Shown: one piece after another, positions 8,057-17,250 of the stretch
How positions within the stretch are numbered: the stretch's first letter is position 1
Layout: each line of letters starts with the position of its first letter
Assembly: GCA_021791695.1 (NCBI GenBank)
Contig: JAJYWC010000008.1
Coordinates: forward strand, 1 to 62,824
Reading direction: 5' to 3'
From: an archaeon
GTDB taxonomy: Archaea; Thermoproteota; Nitrososphaeria; Nitrososphaerales; Gagatemarchaeaceae
DNA length: 62,824 bases
Program-made: the position numbers and the translations under genes
The notes under the pieces: generated by a model
The model's input: only the letters and a program-made list of their open reading frames with translations
Told to the model about the DNA's origin: nothing
Database searches by the model: none

Positions 8057-9462
8057 GGTCTCAGCTGATGGATGGGACGTCCCATGCCGGCCTCGGCGGC
8101 CTCCATGAGACCCTCGGGCAGAGTCGGATGTGGATGTATCGTGAGCGCCAGGTCTTCCAGCGTCGCTCCCATCTCTATGGCGAGGGCCGCTTCACTGATC
8201 AGGTCGGAGGCTTCTGGGCCCACTATCTGTACACCGAGTAGCACGCTGCTCTGAGCGTCCGAGATCAGACGGACAAAGCCGTCGGGCTCGCCAGCGGCGA
8301 GCGCTCTGCCCAGTGCCGCGAATGGGAACCGGGTCTTCCTGACCTGGTAGCCCGCATCGACAGCCTGTTTCTCCGTGAGGCCTGCACCGGAGACCTCCGG
8401 GTCGGTGAAGATTGTCCACGGTACCGCCTTCCATTCGGCTGCGGTAGGGAGACCCGCGACCGACTCGGCGGCCACGATGCCCTCCTTCTGTGCCTTATGG
8501 GCGAGCAGCGGCATTCCTCTCACGTCGCCTATCGCGTAGATGCCCCTGACGTTAGTCTGCATATGCGCGTCAGTCTTGATGTAGCCCTTGGCGTCGAGCT
8601 CGACGCCCATTCTCTCGAGGTTCAGACCAGCAGTCGCGGCCCTGCGGCCCACGCTCACTAGTGCGACGTCCGCCTCGACCTCAATGACACCTGCGGGCGT
8701 GTCGACCTTCGCTCTGATACCCTGACCGGTCTTTTCCACAGACGTCACCCTCGACTTCAGGTGTATAGCCGCCCCCCTCTTCTCGAGGTTCCTGTAGACA
8801 TAACGGACTAGGTCGGGCTCGGTCCCCGGTAACAGCTGGTCCATCAGCTCTACAACTGCGACCTGGCTTCCCAAGCGCTGGTACATGCACGCGATCTCCA
8901 GTCCGATGTACCCTCCTCCGATAATCAGCAACTTCTTCGGGAGTGCTCTGAGTTCAAGGGCTTCCCTGGAACTGATAACCAGCTTCCCGTCGAACTCCAG
9001 ACCAAGCAACTGGATGGTGCTCGAGCCGGTGGCGATCACGATGTCCTTCGCACGGACCTCCTCCAGGCCGTTCTCGGTCTTCACGTTGACCGTCCCCGGA
9101 CCCGCGAGCTCGGCCACACCCTTGACCACCTCGACCTTGTTCCCCTTGAGCAGAGTGGCCACGCCTGACTCGAGCGATGTCACGACCGAGGCCTTCCAGA
9201 CCTGGAGCGCTTCCATGTCGACGGCGAGGTCCTTCGCGCGGATCCCGAACCTCGCTCCCTCACGAACCTTGTCGTACGACTTTGCTACTGATATTATTGA
9301 CTTCGAGGGAATGCATCCCGCAATAAGGCACTCTCCTCCGAGCCTCGCCTTCTCGACTAGCACCGTCCTCACTCCCAGTTGTGCCGCGCGGATGGCGCAG
9401 ACGTAACCTCCAGGACCTCCTCCGATCACGACGAGGTCGGCTTCTCTTTGCACGGGGTTCAC
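8053..9462 (-). CDS. lpd: Dihydrolipoamide dehydrogenase (E3)
   Basis: A 469-residue flavoprotein disulfide reductase. It has the FAD-binding GGGPGGYVCAIRAAQLG, the redox pair Cys45/Cys50 in GGECLIAGCIPSK, the NAD-binding GGGYIGLEIA, and the C-terminal IHPHPTLPEGLMEA that carries the His-Glu pair. It reoxidises the lipoyl arm of E2. The GTG start at 9462 lies about 26 nt after a TTTAAT element (9483-9492), so this may be a leaderless internal promoter of the BCAA block. Confidence 0.95.
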   Translation of the reverse strand: MNPVQREADLVVIGGGPGGYVCAIRAAQLGVRTVLVEKARLGGECLIAGCIPSKSIISVAKSYDKVREGARFGIRAKDLAVDMEALQVWKASVVTSLESGVATLLKGNKVEVVKGVAELAGPGTVNVKTENGLEEVRAKDIVIATGSSTIQLLGLEFDGKLVISSREALELRALPKKLLIIGGGYIGLEIACMYQRLGSQVAVVELMDQLLPGTEPDLVRYVYRNLEKRGAAIHLKSRVTSVEKTGQGIRAKVDTPAGVIEVEADVALVSVGRRAATAGLNLERMGVELDAKGYIKTDAHMQTNVRGIYAIGDVRGMPLLAHKAQKEGIVAAESVAGLPTAAEWKAVPWTIFTDPEVSGAGLTEKQAVDAGYQVRKTRFPFAALGRALAAGEPDGFVRLISDAQSSVLLGVQIVGPEASDLISEAALAIEMGATLEDLALTIHPHPTLPEGLMEAAEAGMGRPIHQLRP

Positions 9463-9509
9463 GCACTGGGAGCCCGGGACGTCATTAAACGTTCTGCAGG
9501 GTCAGGTCC

Positions 9510-10424
9510 TCACCTGACGTACGAGAGCCACGGCTTGTACTTCTCCACCCTTCCGTGGATCGCGTCGAGGTAGACCTGCTGGATCTTCTTCGTGACCGGG
9601 AACTGACCGTTCCCTATGGTCCTGCCGTCTACCTCCCGTATGGGGGTCACGTTCGCCGCCGTCCCGGTGAAGAAGACTTCGTCGGCGTTGAACAGCCCCT
9701 CACGCGTGAAGTTCTGCTCGTGTACCGCGATGCCGTTGTCCCTCGCTATCTGCATGATGGACGCGCGGGTCACCCCTCCCAGGATTCCCGACTCCATGGT
9801 GGGCGTGTATATCTCACTGTTCTTTACTCGGAAGATGTTCTCGCCCGAGCCCTCGGCCACCATGCCCTCCTGAGTGAGCAGAATCGCCTCGTCATAGCCG
9901 GCGGCGAGCGCGTCGGTCTTGGCCAGAATCGAGTTGGCATAGTTCGCGGCGCACTTGGCCTGGGGAGGCAGCATCTTGGAATCTATCCTTGACCAGCTGG
10001 AGACCGTGCAGCGTATGCCCTTCTCCATCCCCTCTTCGCCGAGGTAGGCTCCCCACTCCCAGCAGGCTATCGCGCCGATGACCGGGTTCTTGAGAGGGTT
10101 GACGCCCATCTCGCCCGCGGCGCTGAACACGATGGGCCGGAGGTAGCAGTCCTTCAGCCCGTTCTCCTTCACCAGGTCAAGGCAGGCGCTCACGAGTTGC
10201 TCCCTGGAGTACGGGACGCGCATCTTGTAGACCCGGGCGCCGTCGAAGAGCCTGTCGATGTGCTCCCTGAGCCTGAAGACCGCCGGACCGTCCGGTGTGG
10301 AGTTGCATCGAATACCCTCGAAGATCGCATAACCATAGTGCAGAGCATGCGTGAGGACGTGAATCTTGGCGTCGTCCCATGCGACGAACTTCCCGTCCAG
10401 CCAGATCCTCTTTGTCGGTGTCAT
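9510..10424 (-). CDS. ilvE: Branched-chain amino acid aminotransferase
   Basis: A 304-residue fold-type IV PLP enzyme for the last step of Leu, Ile and Val synthesis. Family features include WLDGKFVAWDDAKIHVLTHALHYGYAIFEGIR, the PLP lysine in AKCAANYANSILAKTDA, and YDEAILLTQEGMVAEGSGENIF. About 40 nt upstream is a TAAATAG TATA element (centre about 10464), and between them CCGATTGTCGG is a small palindrome at about 10436. This suggests an additional promoter and possible operator for ilvE. Confidence 0.93.
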   Translation of the reverse strand: MTPTKRIWLDGKFVAWDDAKIHVLTHALHYGYAIFEGIRCNSTPDGPAVFRLREHIDRLFDGARVYKMRVPYSREQLVSACLDLVKENGLKDCYLRPIVFSAAGEMGVNPLKNPVIGAIACWEWGAYLGEEGMEKGIRCTVSSWSRIDSKMLPPQAKCAANYANSILAKTDALAAGYDEAILLTQEGMVAEGSGENIFRVKNSEIYTPTMESGILGGVTRASIMQIARDNGIAVHEQNFTREGLFNADEVFFTGTAANVTPIREVDGRTIGNGQFPVTKKIQQVYLDAIHGRVEKYKPWLSYVR

Positions 10425-10472
10425 CTATCTATCGCCCGATTGTCGGATTTCTGAGGGCTATTTACGCATCGC

Positions 10473-11498
10473 TCACCGGGAGACACGCTTCGCGACCGCG
10501 TCGCCGACCTCGGCCGTGGAGGCGTTCCCTCCAAGGTCCACTGTCTTGATGCCCGATTCGAGCACCCCGTTCACGGCCGTCCTGACCGCCTCCGCAGCCT
10601 CGGCACAGTTCCTGTCGTCGCGCGTCTTCGAGAGCCACTCGAGCATCATGCAGGTCGTCAGGATGATGGCGACGGGGTTTGCCAGCCCCCTGCCGGCGAT
10701 GTCCGGGGCGGCCCCGTGGACGGGTTCGAATATCGCAAAGGTCTCGCCTATGTTCGCCGAGGGGGCCAGTCCGAGCCCGCCGACCGTCTGCGCCGCCTCG
10801 TCGGAGAGTATGTCACCGTACATGTTGGTGGTCACGATCACGTCGAACCGTTCCGGTATCCTGATGAGGTTCATCGCGGCAGAGTCCACGAGCATCTCGC
10901 TGAACGCTATGCCCGGATGCTTCGCCGAGACCTCCCTGCAGCATTCTGCGAACAGTCCGTCGCTCTTCCTGAGCACGTTCGACTTGTGAACTGCCAGCAC
11001 CTCCCTGGTCTTGAGCCTCTGTTCGGCCAGCTGGAACGCGTATTCGGCTATCCTGGTAGACGCACTCCTCGTTATCGTGCGCAGCGCGATCACGCCTCCT
11101 TCGAACTCGAACTCCATCCCCTTGTAGAGACACTCAGTGTTCTCTCGGACGATCACGAAATCAATCCCCGGCTTCAGCGACGGGACGTGTTGGAGAGCCC
11201 GAGATGGTCTGATGTTGGCGTACAGGTTGAGGAGCTGTCTGAGCCGCACTATCACGTCTGCCGCCGTGTCTCCCACGGGCGCCTTCAGGCACGCGTCAGA
11301 ATCCTTGATCGCTGAGACGGAGGAATCCGGGAGCGCCTCGCCCCTCTCGGCCCTGCACCTGTCACCTGCCGGTGTCTTCCTGATGTCGAAAGTCAGGTCG
11401 AACCTGCCCTTCAGTGCCCGGAGCACCTGGACGGAAGCCGCCGAGACTTCGGGACCGATTCCGTCTCCCTCGAGAAGCGCGATCGTGTAGGTCGTCAA
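10473..11498 (-). CDS. leuB: 3-isopropylmalate dehydrogenase (isocitrate/isopropylmalate dehydrogenase family)
   Basis: A 341-residue beta-decarboxylating dehydrogenase. It shows LLEGDGIGPEV, ANIRPSRALQH (substrate-contacting arginines), VRENTECLYKGMEFE, the metal-binding aspartates in TTNMYGDILSDEAAQTVGGLGLAPSANIG, and the NAD(P) loop EPVHGAAPDIAGRGLANPVA. Its position directly after leuCD supports isopropylmalate rather than isocitrate or homoisocitrate as substrate. Confidence 0.9.
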   Translation of the reverse strand: MTTYTIALLEGDGIGPEVSAASVQVLRALKGRFDLTFDIRKTPAGDRCRAERGEALPDSSVSAIKDSDACLKAPVGDTAADVIVRLRQLLNLYANIRPSRALQHVPSLKPGIDFVIVRENTECLYKGMEFEFEGGVIALRTITRSASTRIAEYAFQLAEQRLKTREVLAVHKSNVLRKSDGLFAECCREVSAKHPGIAFSEMLVDSAAMNLIRIPERFDVIVTTNMYGDILSDEAAQTVGGLGLAPSANIGETFAIFEPVHGAAPDIAGRGLANPVAIILTTCMMLEWLSKTRDDRNCAEAAEAVRTAVNGVLESGIKTVDLGGNASTAEVGDAVAKRVSR

Positions 11499-11511
11499 TG
11501 CGTTCGCCTGC

Positions 11512-12039
11512 TCAGGTCGCCGAGGCCAGCCTCGTTCTCAGCCTTTCCCTTACGAAGCCCATGAAACCGCCCTTCTTCATCTGGTCTATAGCTGAGTCCG
11601 TCGCGATGATCGCGTACTGCCCGCCCTTGGTCAGGTTCTTCAGCGAGCGGCCGTCCAGGTCGATGAGGAGCTCGTCTCCCTCTCCGATCTTGCTCGTGTC
11701 CTCCACCTGTATCGGAAGGAGACCGTTGTTCAGGCAGTTTCTGTAGAAGATATCAGGGAAGGACTGGGCGACGACCGCGACGACGTTGTTGTATTTCACG
11801 GCGTAGACCGCCTGCTCCCTGGAACTGCCGCAGCCGAAGTTGTTGGTGGCGACGACGATGCTCTCCTTGTTGGTCCTGCACGCCGTCTTGAAGGACGGGT
11901 CGTAGTACTCGAACGCGTGGTCGGCGAAGAACTGTTTGTCCCAGCTCTCCTGCAGGAGGTAGGCCGGGATGATGTAGTCCGTGTTGATGTCGTCGCCGTA
12001 CTTCTTGGCTACCTTTCCTCTGAGCTCCAAATCATTCAC
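11512..12039 (-). CDS. leuD: 3-isopropylmalate dehydratase small subunit
   Basis: A 175-residue swivel-domain subunit. It has GDDINTDYIIPAYLLQ, NNFGCGSSREQAVYAVK and PDIFYRNCLNNGLLPI, all standard in LeuD/HacB. It pairs with LeuC to isomerise 2- to 3-isopropylmalate. The gene overlaps the end of leuC by 8 nt and precedes leuB by 13 nt. Confidence 0.94.
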   Translation of the reverse strand: MNDLELRGKVAKKYGDDINTDYIIPAYLLQESWDKQFFADHAFEYYDPSFKTACRTNKESIVVATNNFGCGSSREQAVYAVKYNNVVAVVAQSFPDIFYRNCLNNGLLPIQVEDTSKIGEGDELLIDLDGRSLKNLTKGGQYAIIATDSAIDQMKKGGFMGFVRERLRTRLASAT

Positions 12040-13309
12040 CTAGGTACTTGCGCGGGTCGGCTATCCTTCCCTCGACTGCGGTGGCCGCGGCGGTGGCCGG
12101 GGAGCCGAGATAGATGAAGGCCTCCGGGGAACCCATCCTGCCCTTGTAGTTCCTGTTGCTGGTGCTGAGGCACCTGTCGCCGGGCGCGAGGATTCCCATG
12201 TGTTTGCCGAAGCACGGCCCGCAGTTGGACGACTCGATGTTCGCGCCGCTCTCCGCGATTGTCCGCAGTATACCGTTGTCCATCGCCCAGTTGTAGACCT
12301 TCCTGCTGGCAGGTATGACCACAAGGTTGGTGTCGCGGTGGACCTTCCTTCCCTTTAGTATCCTCGCCGCGACGATGAGATCGCTCCTCCGGGCGTTGGC
12401 GCAGGAACCCAGGAAGACGACGTTGATGGGGTCGTTGACCTCGCTCACCGGCCTGGCGTTCGCGGGCGAGTGCGGTAGCGACACGGTCGGCTCTACCCTG
12501 GATGCGTCTACATGGACCGTCTTGGAGAAGACCGCGTCGTCGTCGCTTCTGGCTATCATGCCGGTCTGCTCGGGCGTCAGAGACGCGCCCCTCCCGTGGA
12601 GCGCGGCTTCTACGTAGGACATGGTCGTTGCGTCAGGATTCACGATGGCTGTCCTCGCGCTCATCTCGACGGAGAGGTTGCAGACCGTGAACCTGCCGTC
12701 CATGTCCATCGAGTCGAAGGTGGAACCGCTGTACTCGGCGATCCGTTTTGAGCACCCTCCCTCGCCCATGGTCCCGAGTATGTGCAGCACCAGGTCCTTG
12801 GGGTACACGCCGTAACCCAGGGCGCCGTCGACCTTGAAGCGGATGGTCTCTGGCGCAGTGAATGAGTAGAGCTCGCCGGTGGCTAGCAGGTTCTCCGCCT
12901 CCGTCGTGCCGATGCCGAACGCGAGCGAGCCCAGCGCGCCCTGCGTGCACGTGTGCGAGTCGGTAGCCACGGCTATCTCTCCGGGCAGCACGAACCCCTC
13001 CTCGGAGGCTATCGTGTGCTCGATGCCGTCTCCCTCCTTGTACATGGCTATGCCCTGGTCTTTGGCGAAGTTCGCCATCAGCTTGATGCCGCTGCTCACC
13101 ATTATCGAACAGGAGGGGACGGTATGGTCGGGCATGAAAGCGACCCTCATGGGGTCGAAGACCTTCATCCTCTTGCCGGCGCTCTGGAAGACGTCGGCGA
13201 AGTCCTTCTGGAAGTTAAGGATCGCTGGCGGTCCTATGACCTCGTTGAAGTAGAGCTTGTCTACGGGCATCGCTTCTATCAGCTCGCCCGCGCTGACCTT
13301 CCTTCCCAC
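12032..13309 (-). CDS. leuC: 3-isopropylmalate dehydratase large subunit (N-terminus unclear)
   Basis: A 425-residue aconitase-fold subunit counted from a GTG at 13309. It has the 4Fe-4S ligands in GSCANARRSD (LeuC-typical GSCTNGR-like site) and SSNCGPCFGKHMG, and the substrate loop SHTCTQGALGSLAFGIGTTE. Family members begin with a conserved helix like TISEKILSRAVGRKVSAGE. Here the codons immediately before the GTG (13310-13339) translate to exactly such a helix, TISEKIISRA, in frame but with no ATG/GTG/TTG before the in-frame leuA stop TAG at 13352-13354. The real start is therefore either the GTG with a shortened helix, a near-cognate codon such as ATA (13334-13336), or readthrough from leuA. 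Confidence 0.93.
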   Translation of the reverse strand: MGRKVSAGELIEAMPVDKLYFNEVIGPPAILNFQKDFADVFQSAGKRMKVFDPMRVAFMPDHTVPSCSIMVSSGIKLMANFAKDQGIAMYKEGDGIEHTIASEEGFVLPGEIAVATDSHTCTQGALGSLAFGIGTTEAENLLATGELYSFTAPETIRFKVDGALGYGVYPKDLVLHILGTMGEGGCSKRIAEYSGSTFDSMDMDGRFTVCNLSVEMSARTAIVNPDATTMSYVEAALHGRGASLTPEQTGMIARSDDDAVFSKTVHVDASRVEPTVSLPHSPANARPVSEVNDPINVVFLGSCANARRSDLIVAARILKGRKVHRDTNLVVIPASRKVYNWAMDNGILRTIAESGANIESSNCGPCFGKHMGILAPGDRCLSTSNRNYKGRMGSPEAFIYLGSPATAAATAVEGRIADPRKYLGE

Positions 13310-13351
13310 GGCGCGCGAGATTATCTTCTCGGATATTGTGGAGCCCGTACT

Positions 13352-14911
13352 CTACACCCCCTCTATCGGTCCCGTGGTGCTCTGGGTCGGCGTCTTCTCG
13401 GAGCCGGACGTCTCGAGCTTCTTCGCGAGCAGAGCGTTCGTCCCGGCCACGATGGCCTCGACGCTCGCGACGACGATGTCCCTCTTCATCCCTCTCCCGG
13501 AGGCGGTGTTCCCCGCGTCGTCCTCGAGCTTCACCGTGACGTCCGCGACAGCGTTCGAGTCACCTGTGAGGGCCTCGAGCCTGTAATCCTTCAGTCTCAC
13601 GGTCTCGATGTTGCTGAATATCTTCTGGATGGCGTTGACAGCGGCATCGACGGCTCCCGAGCCGACCTCGGTCGCTTCGTACAGGTGACCGCGGACGAGC
13701 AGCTTGACGGTGGCAGTGGGCAGCCGCTTGATGCCCGTCACGACCTCGAGACCCTCCAGCTCGACGAGTTCGTTCCTCTCGGCGCTGCCGCCTCCCATGA
13801 TCTGGACCGCGATCTGGTAGAGGTCGGAATCGGTTATCGTCACGCCCTTGTCCCCGGTCTCCTTCACCTTGTCTACTATGAGGCGGAGGCTCTCCTCCTT
13901 GGGCTTCAGTCCCATGGCCCTCAGCTGCGCCGCCACACCGTGTCTTCCGGCGTGCTTGCCAGCCTGGAGCCACCTTGTACGCCCAACCATCGAAGGGTCG
14001 AAGGGCTCGTAGGTCGACGGGTCGTTCAGGATCCCGTGCGTATGGATTCCCGACTCGTGCCCGAACGCGTTGTCTCCGACTATCGCCTTGTTGGGCTGGA
14101 TGACCACCCCCGTCAGCGCGGCGACCTTCCTCGAAGTCTCGTAGAGCAGAGAATAGTCGATCTTGGTGCGCCAACCGTACAGGTTGTGACAGCCCATGAC
14201 GAACTCCTCGAGCGAGGTGTTTCCCGAACGCTCGCCTATCCCGTTTACGGTGAGGTGCGCCTGGTCGGCGCCAGCGAGCACGCCGGCGAGGCTGTTCGCC
14301 ACAGCGAGGCCGTAGTCGTTGTGGCAGTGCATGCTGATCATGACGTCTGATACGGACCTGGCGGCCTTGACGTACTCGGTTATCCTCTGGGGCGTCGCGA
14401 TCCCCACGGTATCGGGGATGTCGAAGCGGTCCATGCCGGCGTCCGAGACGGCCCTGACTACCTGCTTGAAGAACTCGAGGTCGGTCCTAGTGGCGTCCTC
14501 CGCAGAGAACTCTACCTTTACGCCGAAACTCTTCGCGTATCTTACGGCCTCGGCTGCCTGCCTGACCATCTGCTCTCGCGTGATGTGCAGTTTGTGCTGG
14601 AGGTGTATGTCCGATGAGGCGAGGAAGACGTGGATGCCGGTAATGCCGCAGCCGATGGCAGTGTCGATGTCGGCCTTGTCGGCGCGGGCGAGCCCGCAGA
14701 CCTCCGCCCTCAGTCCCGCCCTGGCTACCGACCTTACCGCCTCCTGCTCGCCCTTCGATGTTATCGGGAAGCCCGCCTCGATGACGTCGACGCCGAGTCT
14801 GTCGAGCGCCTTCGCTATCTCGACCTTCTCGGCAGGCGTGAGCGAGACACCCGGCGTCTGCTCTCCGTCGCGAAGGGTCGTGTCGAATACCCTGATGGTC
14901 CGCTCGGTCAT
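13352..14911 (-). CDS. leuA: 2-isopropylmalate synthase
   Basis: A 519-residue Claisen-type synthase. The catalytic barrel begins [24 protein letters not shown], has the metal-binding [12 protein letters not shown] and the [10 protein letters not shown] segment. The C-terminal third (about residues 390-500) is a LeuA-type regulatory domain, with [26 protein letters not shown]. The presence of the regulatory domain and leuCDB downstream favours LeuA over citramalate synthase or homocitrate synthase. The start overlaps ilvN by 4 nt. It ends in TAG in the same frame as the following leuC. Confidence 0.92.
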   Translation of the reverse strand: MTERTIRVFDTTLRDGEQTPGVSLTPAEKVEIAKALDRLGVDVIEAGFPITSKGEQEAVRSVARAGLRAEVCGLARADKADIDTAIGCGITGIHVFLASSDIHLQHKLHITREQMVRQAAEAVRYAKSFGVKVEFSAEDATRTDLEFFKQVVRAVSDAGMDRFDIPDTVGIATPQRITEYVKAARSVSDVMISMHCHNDYGLAVANSLAGVLAGADQAHLTVNGIGERSGNTSLEEFVMGCHNLYGWRTKIDYSLLYETSRKVAALTGVVIQPNKAIVGDNAFGHESGIHTHGILNDPSTYEPFDPSMVGRTRWLQAGKHAGRHGVAAQLRAMGLKPKEESLRLIVDKVKETGDKGVTITDSDLYQIAVQIMGGGSAERNELVELEGLEVVTGIKRLPTATVKLLVRGHLYEATEVGSGAVDAAVNAIQKIFSNIETVRLKDYRLEALTGDSNAVADVTVKLEDDAGNTASGRGMKRDIVVASVEAIVAGTNALLAKKLETSGSEKTPTQSTTGPIEGV

Positions 14912-15369
14912 GCCGGCAACTCCTTCGGGAGCGCCGCGACGCCCGTCCTCGCTATGTCCAGCACGGCCGTCGTGAGGCTCTTGACGAAATCGTCAATCTC
15001 CTTTGCGCTGCCGACGACCTCCACCACCACTGAGTGTGCCGAGGAATCGACGATGCGGCACAGTCTCATCTTCTGGATGTCCGCCACGGACATCTTGTCC
15101 GTGTTGACCTTGATCAGGGCGAGCTCGCGGGCGGTCACCTCCTCCGGGCTGTACGTGTGCGCTTCCAGGACGTCGATTACCTTGACGAGTTGCCGGGCCA
15201 CGTGCTCCACTGCAGCCTCGTCTCCGTCGAGGGTGATCGTGATCCTGCAGTCCTCTCCGTGGTTGGTGACGCCGAGCGTCATGCCCTCGATGTTCAACCG
15301 CATCAGCCGGACCACGTTGACCACCCTGAACAGAGCCCCGGGCTTGTTCTCCACAAGGGTTGAGAGCAC
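14908..15369 (-). CDS. ilvN: Acetolactate synthase small (regulatory) subunit
   Basis: A 153-residue protein with an N-terminal ACT domain (LSTLVENKPGALFRVVNVVRLMRLNIEGMTLG) and the C-terminal ALS_ss_C region (ARELALIKVNTDKMSVADIQKMRLCRIVDSSAHSVVVEVVGSAKEIDDFV). It gives valine feedback control to IlvB. It starts with GTG at 15369, 12 nt after the ilvB stop, and overlaps leuA by 4 nt. Confidence 0.93.
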   Translation of the reverse strand: MLSTLVENKPGALFRVVNVVRLMRLNIEGMTLGVTNHGEDCRITITLDGDEAAVEHVARQLVKVIDVLEAHTYSPEEVTARELALIKVNTDKMSVADIQKMRLCRIVDSSAHSVVVEVVGSAKEIDDFVKSLTTAVLDIARTGVAALPKELPA

Positions 15370-15380
15370 CTTTTCGACAG

Positions 15381-17108
15381 TCAGAAGACAGCCATCTCCT
15401 TCGAGGTACCGTACACCGTGTCCTTGATTCCCTTGCCCGGAGGCATGAACGGGAAGACGTCCTCCTCGTGAGAGACCGGCACCTCCACGACCGAAGGCTG
15501 GTCGCTCCTGATGCCCTCCCTGAGGGCGTCACCGAACTCCTGGAGCGAGCCAACCAGGCGACCCTGTACCCCGTACGCCTGGGCGAGCTTGACAAAGTCG
15601 GGAATGTTCTGGAATCTGATGCCGACGAAGCGGCGGTTGTACATCAGCCGCTGCCACTGTTCGACCATGCCCAGGCTCCGGTCGTTGATGATTATCGAGA
15701 CGACGGGTATCCTCTCCTCGACCGCCGTCGCCAGAGCCTGCTCGGTCATGACGAAGCTGCCATCGCCATCGAAGTCCACGACGGGGACGTTCGGGGCGGC
15801 GAGCTTGGCGCCTATCGCCGCTGGAAGTCCGAACCCCATGGTGCCAAGCCCCGTAGAAGTGATCCACGTCCTTGGGCGCAGCACCTTGTAGTGTATCTCG
15901 CACCACATCTGGTGCCTGCCCACGCCCGTGGTGAGGATCGCCTCCGGTGGGAGGATGCTGCGCATCAGCTTGACGATCTTGGGTCCAGAGAGCTCGGCAT
16001 ACGAGTCCCTGTAGGCGGGGATGCCCTTCAGCTCTTCCCTCACCTGGTTGACGTGCTTGAGCCAGGCGTTGTTCTCGTCCCTCTTTGCAAGGCGTCTGAG
16101 CAGGGCGTCGTAGAGCAGCGTGAGCGCTCTGTTGGCGTCGCCCAGTACGGACAGGTCGACAAGCTTGTTCTTGTTGAACTCAGTCGGGTCGGTGTCGACG
16201 TGGATTATCTTCGCCTCCGGGGCGAACTCGTGGAAATTGCCCGTGGAGCGGTCTGAGAACCTCACCCCCACCGCGAGCAGCAGGTCACACTCCTGGACGA
16301 TTCGGTTGGCCTCGGCGCGCCCGTGCATCCCTATCGGCCCCAGTGAGAGCGGATGGTCCTCTGGGAACGTGCCCTTGCCCTGGAGCGTGGTTATCACAGG
16401 CGCCATCAGTAGCTCGGCGATCGCTGTGAACTGCGACGCCGCGTCGGCTATCCTGATGCCTCCTCCTCCGAAGAGGACGGGACGCTCTGCCCTGGCGAGC
16501 ATGTCAGCGGCTCGTTCGATGTCCTGGACGTCAACAGGGTAGTTGGGAGAGTATCCCCTGATCTGGATGGACTCCGGGAAGGTCATCTCGACCTCCTCCT
16601 GCTGCACATCCTTCGGGATGTCTATGAGGACCGGTCCGGGCCTGCCCGTCTCCGCGATGTAGAACCCCTTCCTTATCGCCGAGGGGATCTCGGCAGCCGA
16701 GAGAGGCTGGACTGTGTACTTGGTCACGGGGGTGAGCACGCCGACGACGTCGGTCTCCTGGAATCCGTTCCTGCCGGTCATCGCTTTGGCCACCTGACCG
16801 GTGATCGCCACCACCGGAGAGGAGTCTGCGAAGGCGGTCGCGATCCCCGTCACCAGGTTCGTCGCTCCGGGGCCCGATGTGCCCGTGCACACGCCGGCGC
16901 GCCTGGCGACCCTGCCGTATGCATCCGCCATATGAGCGCCCAGCTGTTCGTGCCTCACCAGGACGTGCTTCACCTTCGAATCCCACAGGGCGTCGTAGAA
17001 GGGCAGGGTTGCGCCTCCCGGCATTCCGAAGATGTACTCTACCTTCTCCCTCTCGAGGGCCTCGACGATGGCCCTTGCACCGGACATTTTTTGAGTCATT
17101 TTAGCCAC
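15381..17108 (-). CDS. ilvB: Acetolactate synthase large (catalytic) subunit
   Basis: A 575-residue ThDP enzyme for the first shared step of Val/Leu and Ile synthesis. The catalytic glutamate lies in VRHEQLGAHMADAYGR, with GTSGPGATNLVTGIA and the ThDP-binding FDGDGSFVMTEQALATAVEERIPVVSIIINDRSLGMV. The GTG start at 17108 is followed three codons later by an ATG. The gene is preceded by a 5' leader of about 110 nt with a short reading frame and a hairpin, described separately. It heads the BCAA block. Confidence 0.95.
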   Translation of the reverse strand: MAKMTQKMSGARAIVEALEREKVEYIFGMPGGATLPFYDALWDSKVKHVLVRHEQLGAHMADAYGRVARRAGVCTGTSGPGATNLVTGIATAFADSSPVVAITGQVAKAMTGRNGFQETDVVGVLTPVTKYTVQPLSAAEIPSAIRKGFYIAETGRPGPVLIDIPKDVQQEEVEMTFPESIQIRGYSPNYPVDVQDIERAADMLARAERPVLFGGGGIRIADAASQFTAIAELLMAPVITTLQGKGTFPEDHPLSLGPIGMHGRAEANRIVQECDLLLAVGVRFSDRSTGNFHEFAPEAKIIHVDTDPTEFNKNKLVDLSVLGDANRALTLLYDALLRRLAKRDENNAWLKHVNQVREELKGIPAYRDSYAELSGPKIVKLMRSILPPEAILTTGVGRHQMWCEIHYKVLRPRTWITSTGLGTMGFGLPAAIGAKLAAPNVPVVDFDGDGSFVMTEQALATAVEERIPVVSIIINDRSLGMVEQWQRLMYNRRFVGIRFQNIPDFVKLAQAYGVQGRLVGSLQEFGDALREGIRSDQPSVVEVPVSHEEDVFPFMPPGKGIKDTVYGTSKEMAVF

Positions 17109-17126
17109 TAATCACCAAACGAATCT

Positions 17127-17148
17127 CCTCGCGGACAGAGCTGCGAGG
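17127..17148 (-). promoter_or_regulatory. Hairpin between the ilv leader ORF and ilvB
   Basis: On the minus strand CCTCGC (17148-17143) and GCGAGG (17132-17127) form a perfect 6-bp stem around a 10-nt loop. The 3' arm runs into GCGAGGAGA, a Shine-Dalgarno-like sequence, so the stem could hide a ribosome site. The following TTCGTTTGG is only weakly T-rich, so a transcription terminator is possible but not clear. Confidence 0.45.
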
Positions 17149-17152
17149 ATAG

Positions 17153-17218
17153 TTAGACTAAGAGGGTCAACGCTAGTTGTCGAATAACGGTGTTGGCGGA
17201 AGCGTTGTCTCCTTGCAT
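17153..17218 (-). CDS. Putative leaderless leader peptide rich in Leu/Ile/Val upstream of ilvB
   Basis: A 21-codon frame starts at ATG 17218 and stops with TAA at 17153-17155. It encodes MQGDNASANTV followed by IRQLALTLLV. Seven of 21 residues are branched-chain, with four Leu in the last seven codons written CTA, TTG, CTC, TTA, a use of A/T-ending codons unlike the GC-rich genes nearby. A TATA element (TTTTAAATA at 17250-17242) lies about 28 nt before the ATG, so the transcript should begin at this start codon. Position, composition and the following hairpin resemble bacterial ilv/leu attenuator leaders. Translation and function are inferred. Confidence 0.5.
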   Translation of the reverse strand: MQGDNASANTVIRQLALTLLV

Positions 17219-17241
17219 GAGCCAGGTGGGTCGCATTGTTC

Positions 17242-17250
17242 TATTTAAAA
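17242..17250 (-). promoter_or_regulatory. TATA box of the ilvB leader transcript
   Basis: TTTTAAATA on the minus strand, centred about 28 nt before the leader ORF ATG at 17218. No comparable element lies closer to ilvB, so the BCAA transcript probably starts here with a leader of about 110 nt, which is long for a genome where many genes appear leaderless. Confidence 0.6.

Noticed and set aside
13307-13354. UAG as pyrrolysine joining leuA and leuC
   Set aside because: No pylTSBCD genes are visible and other genes here (for example pdhC and lhr) end in TAG as a stop. Readthrough is kept only as one of several options.
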